64,000 nucleotides of DNA from Acidobacteriaceae bacterium (GTDB lineage Bacteria; Acidobacteriota; Terriglobia; Terriglobales; Acidobacteriaceae), in assembly GCA_903642265.1 (NCBI GenBank), contig CAHJWN010000009.1, positions 1 through 64,000 on the forward strand. Direction: 5' to 3'. The notes beneath the pieces were generated by a model. It was not told the DNA's origin and searched no databases. It saw only the letters and a list, made by a program, of their open reading frames with translations. Made by a program: the position numbers and the translations under genes. Positions within the stretch are counted from its first letter, which is position 1. Each line of letters starts with the position of its first letter. Below, in pieces: positions 40,357 to 49,418 of this stretch.

Positions 40357-41765
40357 GCGCCGGCCTGCCCTTTCTCTTTCAAGACTGGAGAAGAATGAAA
40401 GGCCTGCCACGCGCCCATTCCTCCAACAACGTTATGCACATTCGTGAATCCGGCGCGCTCCAGGAGAGAAACTGCGGCAATAGACCGATAGCCCCCTTGG
40501 CACATGACCGCGACTGGAGTGTTGCGATCGGGAAGTAGCGTATCCACATCACGCTCCAGATGCGAAAGCTCCAGCGAGATAGCCCCGTCTACATGCGCCG
40601 TTTTGTACTCACCGGGCTTTCGGACATCAACAAGCGCCGTGATCGCATGGCTGGACAGCATATTCTGTAGTTCATCTGCGGTCAATTGAGGGGTCTCTTG
40701 CAGATCATGACCTGACGCAGTCCAAGCTCCCACACCACCCTGAAGATAGCCAGCAACGGATTCGATTCCCACACGGGCCAGTCGAAGCGCTGCTTCTGCA
40801 ATGGCTTCATCATCTTCTGCGATCAGAATGATAGGCTGCTCCATTTTAAGCAGCACACCTGCCCAACTTGCGAACTGGCCGCCAAGACCAATGTTGATGG
40901 AGCCGGGAACGTGCCCGGCAACAAAGTCCTGAGATGGACGTACATCGAGAGGAACTGCGCCTTCCGAGATCATCTGTGTGACTTCAATAGGGCTGAGCGC
41001 CGCCGGAAAAGGTCTGGTCGCAAGCGCCCCTGCACCCTGACGATTGATTTCAGCGTCCTGTGAGAAATACGACGGGGCTTCTGGTAGATCAGAGGTCATC
41101 ATCGTGACGAACTCGTGGCGTCCCATTGGCTGAAGTGCGTAGTTGGTGCGGCGCTGCAGATCAAGAGTGGAGGAGGTGTCCTTCGAGATGTTGCGACCGC
41201 ACATGGAACCCGCGCCATGGGCAGGGTAAATCTCGGTGCTATCCGGCAAGGGAAGGATTATGGTTCGAAGGCTGTCATAAAGCATTCCAGCCATGTCGGC
41301 CGCGGTAAACCCTTTGGAACCGGCCAAGTCTGGACGACCGACGTCGCCAATGAACAGGGTGTCGCCCGTGAGGAGCTTGGCCGGCGCAGATGGGTCGTTA
41401 TCGTCTGAAATGAGGAGACAGATACCCTCGGGAGTATGTCCGGGCGTGGCGAGCACTTTGAGCGAGAGGCTCCCAACTCTTAAGATCTCACCATGTCGAA
41501 CGGGTTTGTGCGGGAAGGCGGCACGGGCATCAGCCCCAAACACGATCTCGGCTCCACTCCGTTGCCCAAGTTCATGATGACCGCTGACGAAGTCGGCATG
41601 AAGATGAGTTTCGACCACATATTTGATAGTGAGTCCCTGTGTTTCAGCTTCCCTAAGATACTGCTCAACATCCCGCTGGGGGTCTACAACGACCGCTTCG
41701 CCTTCAGAGCCGATGAGATACGAAGCGTGAGCGAGACAGCCGAGATAAAACTGCTTGAAGTACAT
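40353..41765 (-). CDS. persulfide dioxygenase-rhodanese fusion 1
   Basis: 470 residues. N-terminal metallo-beta-lactamase domain like ETHE1: THLHADF with H54, H56 and D58, VLATPGHTPEG, LLTGDTLFIGDVGRPDL and YPAHGAGSMCG. Two rhodanese domains follow: the first (about 260-360) has no Cys at the active loop (ILIAEDDEAIAEA), the second has C422 in VAVMCQGGYRSIAA. Such fusions oxidise glutathione persulfide to sulfite and move sulfane sulfur. It is first in the operon with SQR, TauE-like and DsrE-like genes. A second, different fusion lies at 42836-44218. Confidence 0.92.
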   Translation of the reverse strand: MYFKQFYLGCLAHASYLIGSEGEAVVVDPQRDVEQYLREAETQGLTIKYVVETHLHADFVSGHHELGQRSGAEIVFGADARAAFPHKPVRHGEILRVGSLSLKVLATPGHTPEGICLLISDDNDPSAPAKLLTGDTLFIGDVGRPDLAGSKGFTAADMAGMLYDSLRTIILPLPDSTEIYPAHGAGSMCGRNISKDTSSTLDLQRRTNYALQPMGRHEFVTMMTSDLPEAPSYFSQDAEINRQGAGALATRPFPAALSPIEVTQMISEGAVPLDVRPSQDFVAGHVPGSINIGLGGQFASWAGVLLKMEQPIILIAEDDEAIAEAALRLARVGIESVAGYLQGGVGAWTASGHDLQETPQLTADELQNMLSSHAITALVDVRKPGEYKTAHVDGAISLELSHLERDVDTLLPDRNTPVAVMCQGGYRSIAAVSLLERAGFTNVHNVVGGMGAWQAFHSSPVLKEKGQAGA

Positions 41766-41966
41766 GGTCTAAACCGCCTAACTTAAGCTGCCTGACCAGT
41801 GTGCTTCCAGACTCTACGACCCGTATTGTATGAAATTGCGGTCTGACGGCTTTGACATTTTCTTCCAAGAATTGACGCAATGGAGTCCAGGTCCTTGGTT
41901 CCGCTCAGCGCGCTAGCAGCTAAAACCTATCCGGCGTTCATTCTTCAGACATGACTGGTGGTTATG

Positions 41967-42449
41967 TCATACATTCGCCCTTTCCGGATCGTTCCAAGGC
42001 ATGCGGCCCAGCAAAGACGCCATCATGCAGTTGTCACTCACGCCAGCATAGACAAGTCCTGCTCCGACCAAGGCGGCCCCGAGGAAGAACTTCCGTGAGC
42101 TCACCAGACCAAGGCCAAAGAAGGTCAGGACGAGAGACCCTGCTGTGATGCGGACCTGACGCTCCATCGACCACGGTCCGTTCGCTGCGACGGCTATTGG
42201 CTTGCCTGCACTCACCCACGCATCCATGCCGCCGTCCAAAACCTTAAGCGATGTGAAGCCTCTACCGGCAAGTGTCCTTTTGGCCTGTTCCGCGCGGCGT
42301 CCAGTGCGGCAAATCAACGTCAGCGGCGCGGAAAGATCCCAATCCGCGCTTTCCTTCGCAAGCGTTCCGAGGGGAACGAGTTGAGCCCCTTCGATATGGC
42401 CCGCGGCAAATTCCGGATATTCCCGTACATCGATCAAACGAGCGTCCAT
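41967..42449 (-). CDS. rhodanese with DUF2892 membrane tail (YgaP-like)
   Basis: 160 residues from ATG 42449 after ATGGAGGTACCT. Residues 1-90 are a rhodanese domain (LIDVREYPEFAAGHIEGAQLV, LICRTGRRAEQAKRTL with the active Cys, VLDGGMDAW), followed by two membrane helices of DUF2892 type (ITAGSLVLTFFGLGLVSS, FLGAALVGAGLVYAGVSD). E. coli YgaP has the same layout and is an inner-membrane sulfurtransferase. It is divergent from the ArsR gene, 52 bp away, so probably under its control. The 200 bp between it and the previous gene (41766-41966) hold no gene. Confidence 0.9.
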   Translation of the reverse strand: MDARLIDVREYPEFAAGHIEGAQLVPLGTLAKESADWDLSAPLTLICRTGRRAEQAKRTLAGRGFTSLKVLDGGMDAWVSAGKPIAVAANGPWSMERQVRITAGSLVLTFFGLGLVSSRKFFLGAALVGAGLVYAGVSDNCMMASLLGRMPWNDPERANV

Positions 42450-42501
42450 AGGTACCTCCATCCGAAACCACTCTATGCCTCTATAGTGATATATTCAAGT
42501 C
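42450..42501. promoter_or_regulatory. divergent promoter/operator of the ArsR regulator
   Basis: 52 bp between the rhodanese-DUF2892 gene and the arsR-like gene. TATAGTGATATATTC at about 42482-42496 is an AT-rich imperfect palindrome of the sort bound by ArsR/SmtB and BigR-type repressors and could overlap a -10 element. The assignment is inference. Confidence 0.45.
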
Positions 42502-42855
42502 ATGCCCATGAGCGACAAAATGCTCGATTTGGTGGCGCGGCGGTTCCGTAATCTGGGGGAGCCCTACCGCCTGCGTATTCTCGAGGAATTAGAGCGCGGC
42601 GAAAAGTCTGTCGGGGAGCTGGTTTCCGCTCTGACTGGGAACCAACCCAACATCTCCAAGCATTTGCAAGTTCTTTTCGACGGCGGGCTGATTTCTCGTA
42701 GGCGCGAAGGCACATCAATTCTTTACGCAATTAGCGATCCCATGGTCTTCAAGCTATGCGCTCTGGTGTGCAGCAGCGAAGCGGAAAGGAGCCGGCGAGA
42801 GTTCGAGGCGTTGGCAGGACAGCGAGGGGGGAGCGGTGAAAATAAAGCAATTTGA
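42502..42855 (+). CDS. ArsR-family regulator (BigR-like context)
   Basis: 117 residues; winged helix RFRNLGEPYRLRILEELERGEKSVGELVSALTGNQPNISKHLQVLFDGGLISRRREGTSILYAI. Two Cys near the C terminus (LCALVCSS). No ArsR metal box ELCVCDL. BigR/SqrR-type members sense persulfides through two Cys, one in the N-terminal region, which I do not see here, so the sensing mode is open. Gene content around it (dioxygenases, SQR, rhodanese, TauE) is that of BigR regulons. ATG 42502 or 42508 could be the start. Confidence 0.85.
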   Translation: MPMSDKMLDLVARRFRNLGEPYRLRILEELERGEKSVGELVSALTGNQPNISKHLQVLFDGGLISRRREGTSILYAISDPMVFKLCALVCSSEAERSRREFEALAGQRGGSGENKAI

Positions 42856-44218
42856 AGTCGCAGGGCTGGCACAATACTCCTACGTCCTCTCTTCGGAAGG
42901 CGAAGCGATCGTCATCGACCCGATGCGTGACTACGACCGTTACACGGCGTACGCGCAGGCAGAGGGGTTGACCTTAAAGTTCGTTACGGAAACCCATATT
43001 CATGCCGATTTCGCTTCGGGGGCGCTTGCTTTGGCCGACGCCGCCGGAGCCGAGCTGGCAGTCAGTTCCTACGATCAGGATCCTTACTGTTACAGCATGG
43101 AGCATCATGCGTTGCGCGATGGCGATGTATTGCGAGTTGGGAAGTTGCGGCTGGTGGCCCTTCACACGCCGGGCCACACACCAGAGCACCTAAGCTTCGT
43201 CCTCTTTGATGAAGAGCGGGATGCGTCTGAACCTGTTGCTCTCTTCAGCGGCGACTTTCTGTTTGTTGGATCTGTTGGCCGACCGGACCTCTTGGGAGAT
43301 GATTCCAAACGACAGCTGGCGCACGAGCTCTACCGGAGTCTTCACAGTACGATCGCTTCCCTACCCGACGGGGTGCAGGTGTATCCGGGCCATGGCGCAG
43401 GCTCTTTGTGCGGATCCGGCATGAGTGACCGGCCCGAGTCCACGCTTGGTTATGAACGTCGGACCCAGCATTTGTTCAAGCTGGAGGAAGAGGCATTTGT
43501 ACGAGAGATTATTGATAGCGTGCCGCCCATGCCGTCCTATTACCCAGGCATGAAGGAGCTAAATTCCGCAGGCGCTGCTGACGTCTCTGCCTCATTGAGT
43601 GTGGAAGCTGTGTCTCCTGTGCGCTTTACAACGTTCCTTTCGGAAGCTGGGGTCACCCTTATCGACTTGCGTCGGCCCGAAGCTTTCGGTGGCGCTCACA
43701 TACCTGGCGCTATCAATATAGGCGCAGGCCAGAACCTATCTTTGTGGGCGGGCTGGTTGATCGATGCGGAGCGCCACCTGCTGCTTGTAAACGACACGGG
43801 AGATGATGAGGAGGCACGTCGTTCGCTGGTTCGCGTGGGCCTGGATCACATCGACGGCTTCTTGCAGCATGGTATGGCCAACTGGATTGAGCATGGACTG
43901 GAGCTCACGAGGACGATCCAGTTTTCGACGAAAGATGTGGCCGCGCGGGCTTTCGGCACTCACATCGTGGATGTGCGCAGTGACAAGGAATGGGAAAATG
44001 GACACATAGAGGGTGCTGTCCACATCCCTTTGGGTGAGTTGCGGGAACGGCTCGGAGAGCTTACGAAGACTTCCAGTATTGTCACAGTTTGCGGGAGTGG
44101 CTATCGTTCGAGCATCGCTGCAAGCCTCCTTCAGGCAGAAGGCTTTCCAAACGTCAGCAGTATGAGCGGCGGCATGACGGCATGGAATGAGCAATGTCTG
44201 CCAGTGACGTCAATCTGA
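42836..44218 (+). CDS. persulfide dioxygenase-rhodanese fusion 2
   Basis: 460 residues from GTG 42836, with GAGGGGGGAGCG upstream, overlapping arsR by 20 bp. Same architecture as fusion 1: THIHADF with H54, H56 and D58, ALHTPGHTPEH, LFSGDFLFVGSVGRPDL, YPGHGAGSLCG, a first rhodanese domain without active Cys (LLLVNDTGDDEEA), and a second with C419 in VTVCGSGYRSSIAA. The two fusions are clearly diverged in sequence, so this is not a recent duplication; they may differ in substrate (glutathione or bacillithiol-like persulfide) or induction. Confidence 0.92.
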   Translation: MKIKQFEVAGLAQYSYVLSSEGEAIVIDPMRDYDRYTAYAQAEGLTLKFVTETHIHADFASGALALADAAGAELAVSSYDQDPYCYSMEHHALRDGDVLRVGKLRLVALHTPGHTPEHLSFVLFDEERDASEPVALFSGDFLFVGSVGRPDLLGDDSKRQLAHELYRSLHSTIASLPDGVQVYPGHGAGSLCGSGMSDRPESTLGYERRTQHLFKLEEEAFVREIIDSVPPMPSYYPGMKELNSAGAADVSASLSVEAVSPVRFTTFLSEAGVTLIDLRRPEAFGGAHIPGAINIGAGQNLSLWAGWLIDAERHLLLVNDTGDDEEARRSLVRVGLDHIDGFLQHGMANWIEHGLELTRTIQFSTKDVAARAFGTHIVDVRSDKEWENGHIEGAVHIPLGELRERLGELTKTSSIVTVCGSGYRSSIAASLLQAEGFPNVSSMSGGMTAWNEQCLPVTSI

Positions 44219-44257
44219 AGCCGCGACTGTTGGAACAGCTTCGGGAGCTTCCAAGAT

Positions 44258-44626
44258 TCAAAAGCTCGGCAGGTATGGATAGAGAAATAGAAACGTGAGC
44301 AGGCTGAGAGCCATTACATCTGCATACAGCAGCAGCAACACCCCTGCATGATAGAAATCCCACCGTTTTCTCATACATCTGGCTGTGTCAAAGATACCGA
44401 TGAGGGTGAGAAGTACCGGAAAGACCATAAAGAGTGTTGCATGCGTGTGCGCAAAGCCGGCCCACCAGGAAGAAAACGGGATACCCGCAAAAGATAAAGC
44501 GGTGCCGCTGGCTAATGAACGCATGCGCCAGTTGAAGAATGGAATGTGCTGAAGAGAAGGGCGGCCCCTGTTTGGCCCCGAAGACCGTATGGTGAAAGCA
44601 TCGGCCGTCAGATCAAACTCGCGCAT
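44258..44626 (-). CDS. three-helix membrane protein, unknown
   Basis: 122 residues, ATG 44626 after GGGAGGAACT. N-terminal 40 residues hydrophilic, then three membrane segments: SFAGIPFSSWWAGFAHTHA, LFMVFPVLLTLIGIFDTA and HAGVLLLLYADVMALSLLTFL. His and Trp residues in the first segment could bind a cofactor or metal, but no family is recognised. It lies between the dioxygenase gene and the AraC regulator and is divergent from the latter. Confidence 0.65.
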   Translation of the reverse strand: MREFDLTADAFTIRSSGPNRGRPSLQHIPFFNWRMRSLASGTALSFAGIPFSSWWAGFAHTHATLFMVFPVLLTLIGIFDTARCMRKRWDFYHAGVLLLLYADVMALSLLTFLFLYPYLPSF

Positions 44627-44746
44627 AGTTCCTCCCTAGGAGATTAGAAGAGATCAAGCGGGGAATCGTCTTGTACGATATTGCGGCGTTCGCGAGCGCT
44701 TCTTGCGTCAAACGTTCTAGGTCAGTGGAGGCTAGGGAGAAGAAGG

Positions 44747-45592
44747 GTGAAAGAGCAAACCAGATGCACTACCCTCAATATCGCAGGGCGAATCGAGGTT
44801 TTGCATGCTCGTTATTACGAACACGCGTTCGCCCCGCACTGGCACGAAGAGTATGCGATTGGGTTGATTGATGCGGGAGTCGAGCGGTTCAAGTATCAGG
44901 GCGTCACTCACCAAGCGGTAGAAAGTGAAATTGTTCTTCTAAACGCGGGCGACGTCCATACCGGCGAAGGAGCTGATGAGCGCGGTTTCGGCTTTCGCAT
45001 GCTGTATATACCTGAGACGACTATTCGAGAGATAGCACTGCCCAGCCGGCACCCTCAAGACAGTTTTCACTTTCAGAATGCGGTGCTCAAGAGCAGAAGC
45101 GTAGCGAGACATCTGTTAGCAGCTCACCGAAGCCTGGAAAACGGCGCCTCCTCCCTAGAGTCCGAGAGCCTCTTTATCGGTGCAATCGCGGGAGTCCTGC
45201 GTGAGGCGAGTTCCTGGGCAACTCCAGAGCGCCTTATCGGTGCTCCGTCGGCTATACTCGCCGCGCGCGAGTATCTACACGACCACTTGTTTGAAGATGT
45301 TCCCTTGATTGAACTGGCCGCAACAGCCGGAATCAGCAGGTTTCACTTCCTGCGAGCCTTTCGAAACCGGTTCGGCCTTCCTCCGCACGCTTACCAACTC
45401 CAGCAGCGGATCTTCGCGGCGAAGAGGCTCCTCAAAGTGCTGCCGCCGACCGAGGTTGCCCACAACTGCGGATTCGCGGACCAGAGCCATTTTCACCGGG
45501 TATTCAGAGCGATGGTGGGAACCACACCCGGGCGATACGCAGAGCAATTTCGTTCAATACCGCCAGAGGGCTTTGCGGCTATCGTCAGGTGA
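44747..45592 (+). CDS. AraC-family regulator
   Basis: 281 residues from GTG 44747 after GGGAGAAGAAG; the frame is open from 44681. N-terminal cupin-like sensor domain (YYEHAFAPHWHEEYAIGLIDAGVERFKYQG, VLLNAGDVHTGEG) and C-terminal double helix-turn-helix (DVPLIELAATAGISRFHFLRAFRNRFGLPPHAY, PTEVAHNCGFADQSHFHRVFRAMVGTTPGRY). It is 42 bp upstream of the cytochrome oxidase gene on the same strand, so it may be its regulator. Inducer unknown. Confidence 0.88.
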   Translation: MKEQTRCTTLNIAGRIEVLHARYYEHAFAPHWHEEYAIGLIDAGVERFKYQGVTHQAVESEIVLLNAGDVHTGEGADERGFGFRMLYIPETTIREIALPSRHPQDSFHFQNAVLKSRSVARHLLAAHRSLENGASSLESESLFIGAIAGVLREASSWATPERLIGAPSAILAAREYLHDHLFEDVPLIELAATAGISRFHFLRAFRNRFGLPPHAYQLQQRIFAAKRLLKVLPPTEVAHNCGFADQSHFHRVFRAMVGTTPGRYAEQFRSIPPEGFAAIVR

Positions 45593-45634
45593 GAAGGGAA
45601 GATATGTTCCCTATTTCGTCGCAGAGGATATGCC

Positions 45635-47302
45635 ATGGCTTCCGTCAGCACTATCGTTTCCCTTCCGAATCAGCAGACGGCTACCCTGCCTAAGCGCACC
45701 TATCTCAACAATGAGCACGGCTTGATGAGTTGGCTGCTTACGGGCGATCACAAGCGCATAGGCATCCTCTACCTCATCTCGATCACGTTCTTCTTCTTCC
45801 TGGGCGGTCTTTTCGCCGGGATGATTCGATTGGAGTTGCTGACTCCCCAGCCAGACCTCGTTGCCTCCGACACCTACAACAAGTTCTTTACGATGCACGG
45901 CATCATCATGATCTTTCTCTTTCTGGTGCCTTCCGTGCCAGCAACGCTTGGCAATTTCCTTGTACCGATCATGATCGGTGCCAAAGATCTCGCATTTCCT
46001 AAACTCAATCTGCTGAGTTGGTATCTCTATTTGACGGGGGGGCTGTTCACACTAGCGGCTCTAGCTCTAGGCGGAGTCGATACAGGCTGGACGTTCACCA
46101 CGCCGCTTTCGACTCACTACCTCAACACTCATGTCATCACGGCAGCTACAGGTATCTTCATTGCCGGTTTCGCGTCGATCTTCACGGGATTGAACTTTAT
46201 CGTCACCATTCATCGGATGCGTGCTCCTGGAATGACCTGGTTTCGTCTACCTCTGTTCGTCTGGTCAAACTATGCCGCCTCTATTCTCATGGTCCTGGGC
46301 ACCCCCGTGCTTGCAATCGCGCTCCTTCTGGTCGCCCTCGAACGTACTATCGGCATCGGAGTGTTCGATCCAACAAAAGGTGGCGATCCCCTTCTCTTCC
46401 AACATCTCTTTTGGTTCTACTCGCACCCTGCCGTTTACATCATGATCCTTCCGGGGATGGGGATCATTTCCGAGATCATCTCAACGTTCAGCCGCAAGCG
46501 CGTCTTTGGTTACACCGCGGTCGCGTTCTCGTCTGTAGCAATCGCCGTCTTCGGCTTTTTCGTCTGGGCTCACCACATGTTCATCATGGGTGTGTCGAAC
46601 TACTCGGCGTTGGTGTTCTCCCTGCTCACCATGCTGGTCGCGGTGCCCTCCGCCATAAAGATCTTCAACTGGGCCTTCACCTTGCAAAAGGGATCGATCA
46701 CTTTCGAAACGCCGATGCTCTATGCCTTTGCCTTCATCGGCCTGTTCACGATAGGCGGCCTTACGGGTGTTTTCCTGGGATCGCTGGGAATGGACATTCA
46801 CCTTACTGAGACCTACTTCATCGTCGCCCATTTTCACTATGTAATGGTTGGCGGCATGCTTATGGCGTTCCTTGGCGGCATTCACTTCTGGTGGCCGAAG
46901 ATGACGGGCAGGATGTATCCGGAATCCCTGTCAAAGCTCTCTGCGGTCACGAGTTTCATCGGTTTCAATCTAACCTTTATGCCGCAGTTCATCCTTGGCT
47001 ACCTCGGGATGCCCCGTCGCTATCATGCGTACCCTCCAGAATTTCAAGTTTTAAACGTTCTTTCGACCGCCGGAGCCACTGTTCTCGGTATCGGATTCCT
47101 CATGCCAGTTCTGTATTTGGCATGGTCGCTGAAGTATGGTGCCATCGCCGGCAACAATCCATGGCAGGCAACAGGCTTGGAGTGGCAGATTCAGTCGCCG
47201 CCGCTCACTGAGAACTTCCTTGCAACGCCAATCATGGATCATGAAGCTTACGATTACGAATGGCTCGAACGGAAACATGCTGAGGAAGTCACCGTAGCTT
47301 AG
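45635..47302 (+). CDS. ctaD: cytochrome c oxidase subunit I, A2 type
   Basis: 555 residues, twelve membrane helices, ATG 45635 after AGAGGATATGCC. Conserved features: [30 protein letters not shown] (about 258-275), [16 protein letters not shown] with the CuB histidines, [16 protein letters not shown] with the haem ligands. The D-channel glutamate of HPEVY is replaced by Ala and is preceded by Tyr-Ser, the YS motif of A2-type haem-copper oxidases (as in Rhodothermus caa3). It should reduce oxygen and pump protons, but needs subunit II for the CuA site; no subunit II or III gene is found in this window. Confidence 0.95.
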   Translation: MASVSTIVSLPNQQTATLPKRTYLNNEHGLMSWLLTGDHKRIGILYLISITFFFFLGGLFAGMIRLELLTPQPDLVASDTYNKFFTMHGIIMIFLFLVPSVPATLGNFLVPIMIGAKDLAFPKLNLLSWYLYLTGGLFTLAALALGGVDTGWTFTTPLSTHYLNTHVITAATGIFIAGFASIFTGLNFIVTIHRMRAPGMTWFRLPLFVWSNYAASILMVLGTPVLAIALLLVALERTIGIGVFDPTKGGDPLLFQHLFWFYSHPAVYIMILPGMGIISEIISTFSRKRVFGYTAVAFSSVAIAVFGFFVWAHHMFIMGVSNYSALVFSLLTMLVAVPSAIKIFNWAFTLQKGSITFETPMLYAFAFIGLFTIGGLTGVFLGSLGMDIHLTETYFIVAHFHYVMVGGMLMAFLGGIHFWWPKMTGRMYPESLSKLSAVTSFIGFNLTFMPQFILGYLGMPRRYHAYPPEFQVLNVLSTAGATVLGIGFLMPVLYLAWSLKYGAIAGNNPWQATGLEWQIQSPPLTENFLATPIMDHEAYDYEWLERKHAEEVTVA

Positions 47303-47401
47303 CGTCAGTTCTCAGCGCTGAGTTCGTTGGTTCCCCTTAAGCGGCGGCTTCGTACTTTGCAAAGTTGCTATTGAACGATCAATCGCCAGTTGGAGGACCA
47401 C

Positions 47402-47908
47402 ATGACACAAACGAACTCTGAATCTCAGCAACCAATTCTGCCACTAACGCTTCCAGGTATATTGCTTGGTGTTGGTCTCGGTGGATTCTTTGACGGAATC
47501 TTCCTGCACCAGCTTCTGCAGTGGCACCACATGTTCAGCAGCAAGATCACAGTGGACACCGTTCAAGGTTTACAGATGAACACCTTGGGCGACGGCGTCT
47601 TCCATACCGTCACGTGGATCTCTGTATTAGTCGGTCTGTACATCCTTTATTCACGCGTGACCGAATCACGCCGAAAGGTGTGGGGTTCGAGCGTCCTGTG
47701 GGCCTGGATACTGTCGGGCTGGGGCTATTTCAACGTGGTTGAAGGCATTCTCGATCACCAGATTCTCGGTCTTCATCATGTGCGTTCCGGCCCGAACCAG
47801 TTGGCCTGGGACATGAGTTTCCTTGCTCTCGGAGTGATCCTGCTCGTTATCGGTAGGTTGATTCGGAGCAAGGCCAAGCCGGTGGCACAGACGCTCGCGC
47901 ACGCTTAG
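47402..47908 (+). CDS. DUF2243 membrane protein
   Basis: 168 residues from ATG 47402 after TTGGAGGACCAC. Four membrane helices with LPGILLGVGLGGFFDGIFLHQLLQWHHM, GDGVFHTVTWISVLVGLYILY and WGYFNVVEGILDHQILGLHHVR: the DUF2243 pattern with many conserved His and Asp residues (DGIFLHQ, EGILDHQ, LHH), possibly metal or haem ligands. The gene is 99 bp after ctaD and 12 bp before ctaG, so an accessory role for oxidase assembly or copper supply is likely. Confidence 0.88.
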   Translation: MTQTNSESQQPILPLTLPGILLGVGLGGFFDGIFLHQLLQWHHMFSSKITVDTVQGLQMNTLGDGVFHTVTWISVLVGLYILYSRVTESRRKVWGSSVLWAWILSGWGYFNVVEGILDHQILGLHHVRSGPNQLAWDMSFLALGVILLVIGRLIRSKAKPVAQTLAHA

Positions 47909-47920
47909 CAAGCTGGGGTC

Positions 47921-48745
47921 ATGATGATGATGCATGGAGACGGGCCCACGATGATCGTTCCAGTGATCCTGGTGGGCCTGCTTGCAGTTGGCTATTTTGC
48001 GTTGGCTATGCGACAGCATCTCGGTCCACGTGGCTGGAGTGCGTGGCGCACCGCCTCATTTCTTGGTGGCAGCGGTATCCTTACGCTCGGTTTGCTGCCT
48101 CGATATCTGCCCTACCCTGCGGGCGACTTCCGCAAGCACATGCTGGAGCACCTCATCATCGGCATGATCGCTCCTCTCGGGCTGGTAATGGCGGCTCCGA
48201 TGACGCTGGTGCTCAGGACTGTACCTACACGTTGGGGCCGGGCTATCAGCCACTTCATGCAGAGCCGTATTCTCCAACTCGTTGCCAATCCTGTCAGCGC
48301 GCTTGCTCTGAATCTGGGAGGGATGGCTGCCCTCTACTTCACGCCGCTCTATATGGCGATGATGATGCATCCAGTTCTGCACTATGCCGTGCACTTTCAC
48401 TTCCTTGCGGCTGGTTGTCTTTACACGTGGGTTATTGCTGGCCCAGACCCCGCGCCCCACCGGCCCTCGGTTCCAGCACGGCTTGTCATCCTTGGGATCG
48501 CAGTCGTCATGCACTCCGTAATTTCACAAATGCTGTACGCAGGCCTGTTCGTTTCGATCATGGCTCCAGTGGAACAGCTTCATCGCGGAGCGGAACTGAT
48601 GTACTTCGGAGGGGACATCTCTGAGATGCTGCTCGCATTTGCCTTGGTTACAACATGGCATCCAGTACGCAAGGTGATACCACTCGAAGCGGCGAGTCGC
48701 CTTCAGCCACAACCTTTACTGAATTTGAGCCCCTCCGATCACTGA
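47921..48745 (+). CDS. ctaG: CtaG (caa3-type oxidase assembly) family protein
   Basis: 274 residues; seven membrane helices and the motifs FRKHMLEHLIIGMIAPLGLVMAAPMTLVLR, ALNLGGMAALYFTPLY, HPVLHYAVHFHFLAAGCLYTWVIAGPDP and LMYFGGDISEMLLAFALV of the Caa3_CtaG family, needed for CuB/caa3 oxidase assembly in Gram-positive bacteria. Four Met codons open the gene with HGDG next; the exact start is not certain. With ctaD and DUF2243 it forms a three-gene operon. Confidence 0.9.
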   Translation: MMMMHGDGPTMIVPVILVGLLAVGYFALAMRQHLGPRGWSAWRTASFLGGSGILTLGLLPRYLPYPAGDFRKHMLEHLIIGMIAPLGLVMAAPMTLVLRTVPTRWGRAISHFMQSRILQLVANPVSALALNLGGMAALYFTPLYMAMMMHPVLHYAVHFHFLAAGCLYTWVIAGPDPAPHRPSVPARLVILGIAVVMHSVISQMLYAGLFVSIMAPVEQLHRGAELMYFGGDISEMLLAFALVTTWHPVRKVIPLEAASRLQPQPLLNLSPSDH

Positions 48746-48924
48746 ATATGAAACCGGCCGACGATGTGCTGCCCAACTTGAATTGTCAGCTACAGTTCAT
48801 CAGTCTAGGCTCGCGAAGCCGTCAGTTGGTTAGTAGACATCTATCGTTGGCGAATATGCATCAATGCTATGTGCAGATGTACTCTGGCATCAGCTGTAGC
48901 ACGGAGCCGGCATTGTCTCTCAAA

Positions 48925-49284
48925 ATGGTCCATCGCGTTACTTTAGCTCGCAGGTGTGCCTTTTTATTTCTGGCGTTCGCCGTCTTCTGCCTTGGTCTAC
49001 AAGCGCGCCTCGTGTTGTACAGCGCAAACCCGCCTGTCCAGATTGCGGCTGCGAAGCTGTCTACCGAGAGGCATTCTGCAGAGGCACTTCGATCGCTGGA
49101 GGTTAGAAGCGATGACCTGCAACCGATCACTCAGAACGTTCTTGCGGTTCTGCTTAGTCAGGTTGATGATCTCCTAAGCCCAGTACCTGTCCAACGGACA
49201 GTTGCAGTGGCGCTTTCGGACCCCATCCGATCACAGTTGCGCTGTGTCACTTCTCTGCGTCGCCCCCCGCCTTCTGCTATCTAG
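48925..49284 (+). CDS. single-pass or secreted protein of unknown function
   Basis: 119 residues if started at ATG 48925; the frame is open back to 48655 inside ctaG. Hydrophobic N terminus (CAFLFLAFAVFCLGLQARLVLY) is a membrane anchor or signal; the rest is a short Ser/Leu/Asp-rich domain (EALRSLEVRSDDLQPITQNVLAVLLSQVDDLL) and basic tail. No ribosome site is clear. Its place before an efflux operon is similar to that of small regulatory or periplasmic proteins, but nothing in the sequence confirms this. Confidence 0.4.
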   Translation: MVHRVTLARRCAFLFLAFAVFCLGLQARLVLYSANPPVQIAAAKLSTERHSAEALRSLEVRSDDLQPITQNVLAVLLSQVDDLLSPVPVQRTVAVALSDPIRSQLRCVTSLRRPPPSAI

Positions 49285-49418
49285 CTCTTGCTCCGAGCTG
49301 TGAACCGCTGTGACTCTTCGCCCCACATGAGGAACATCGGCTCTAGTGTGCCCGGAATGTCAGGAATGCATGGCGAAGGCTTGGCTCTGCCTGAGATGAG
49401 AGTCTGACAGGAACGTCA

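Noticed and set aside
47402-47908. DUF2243 protein as cytochrome oxidase subunit III
   Set aside because: Only four helices and none of the subunit III motifs.
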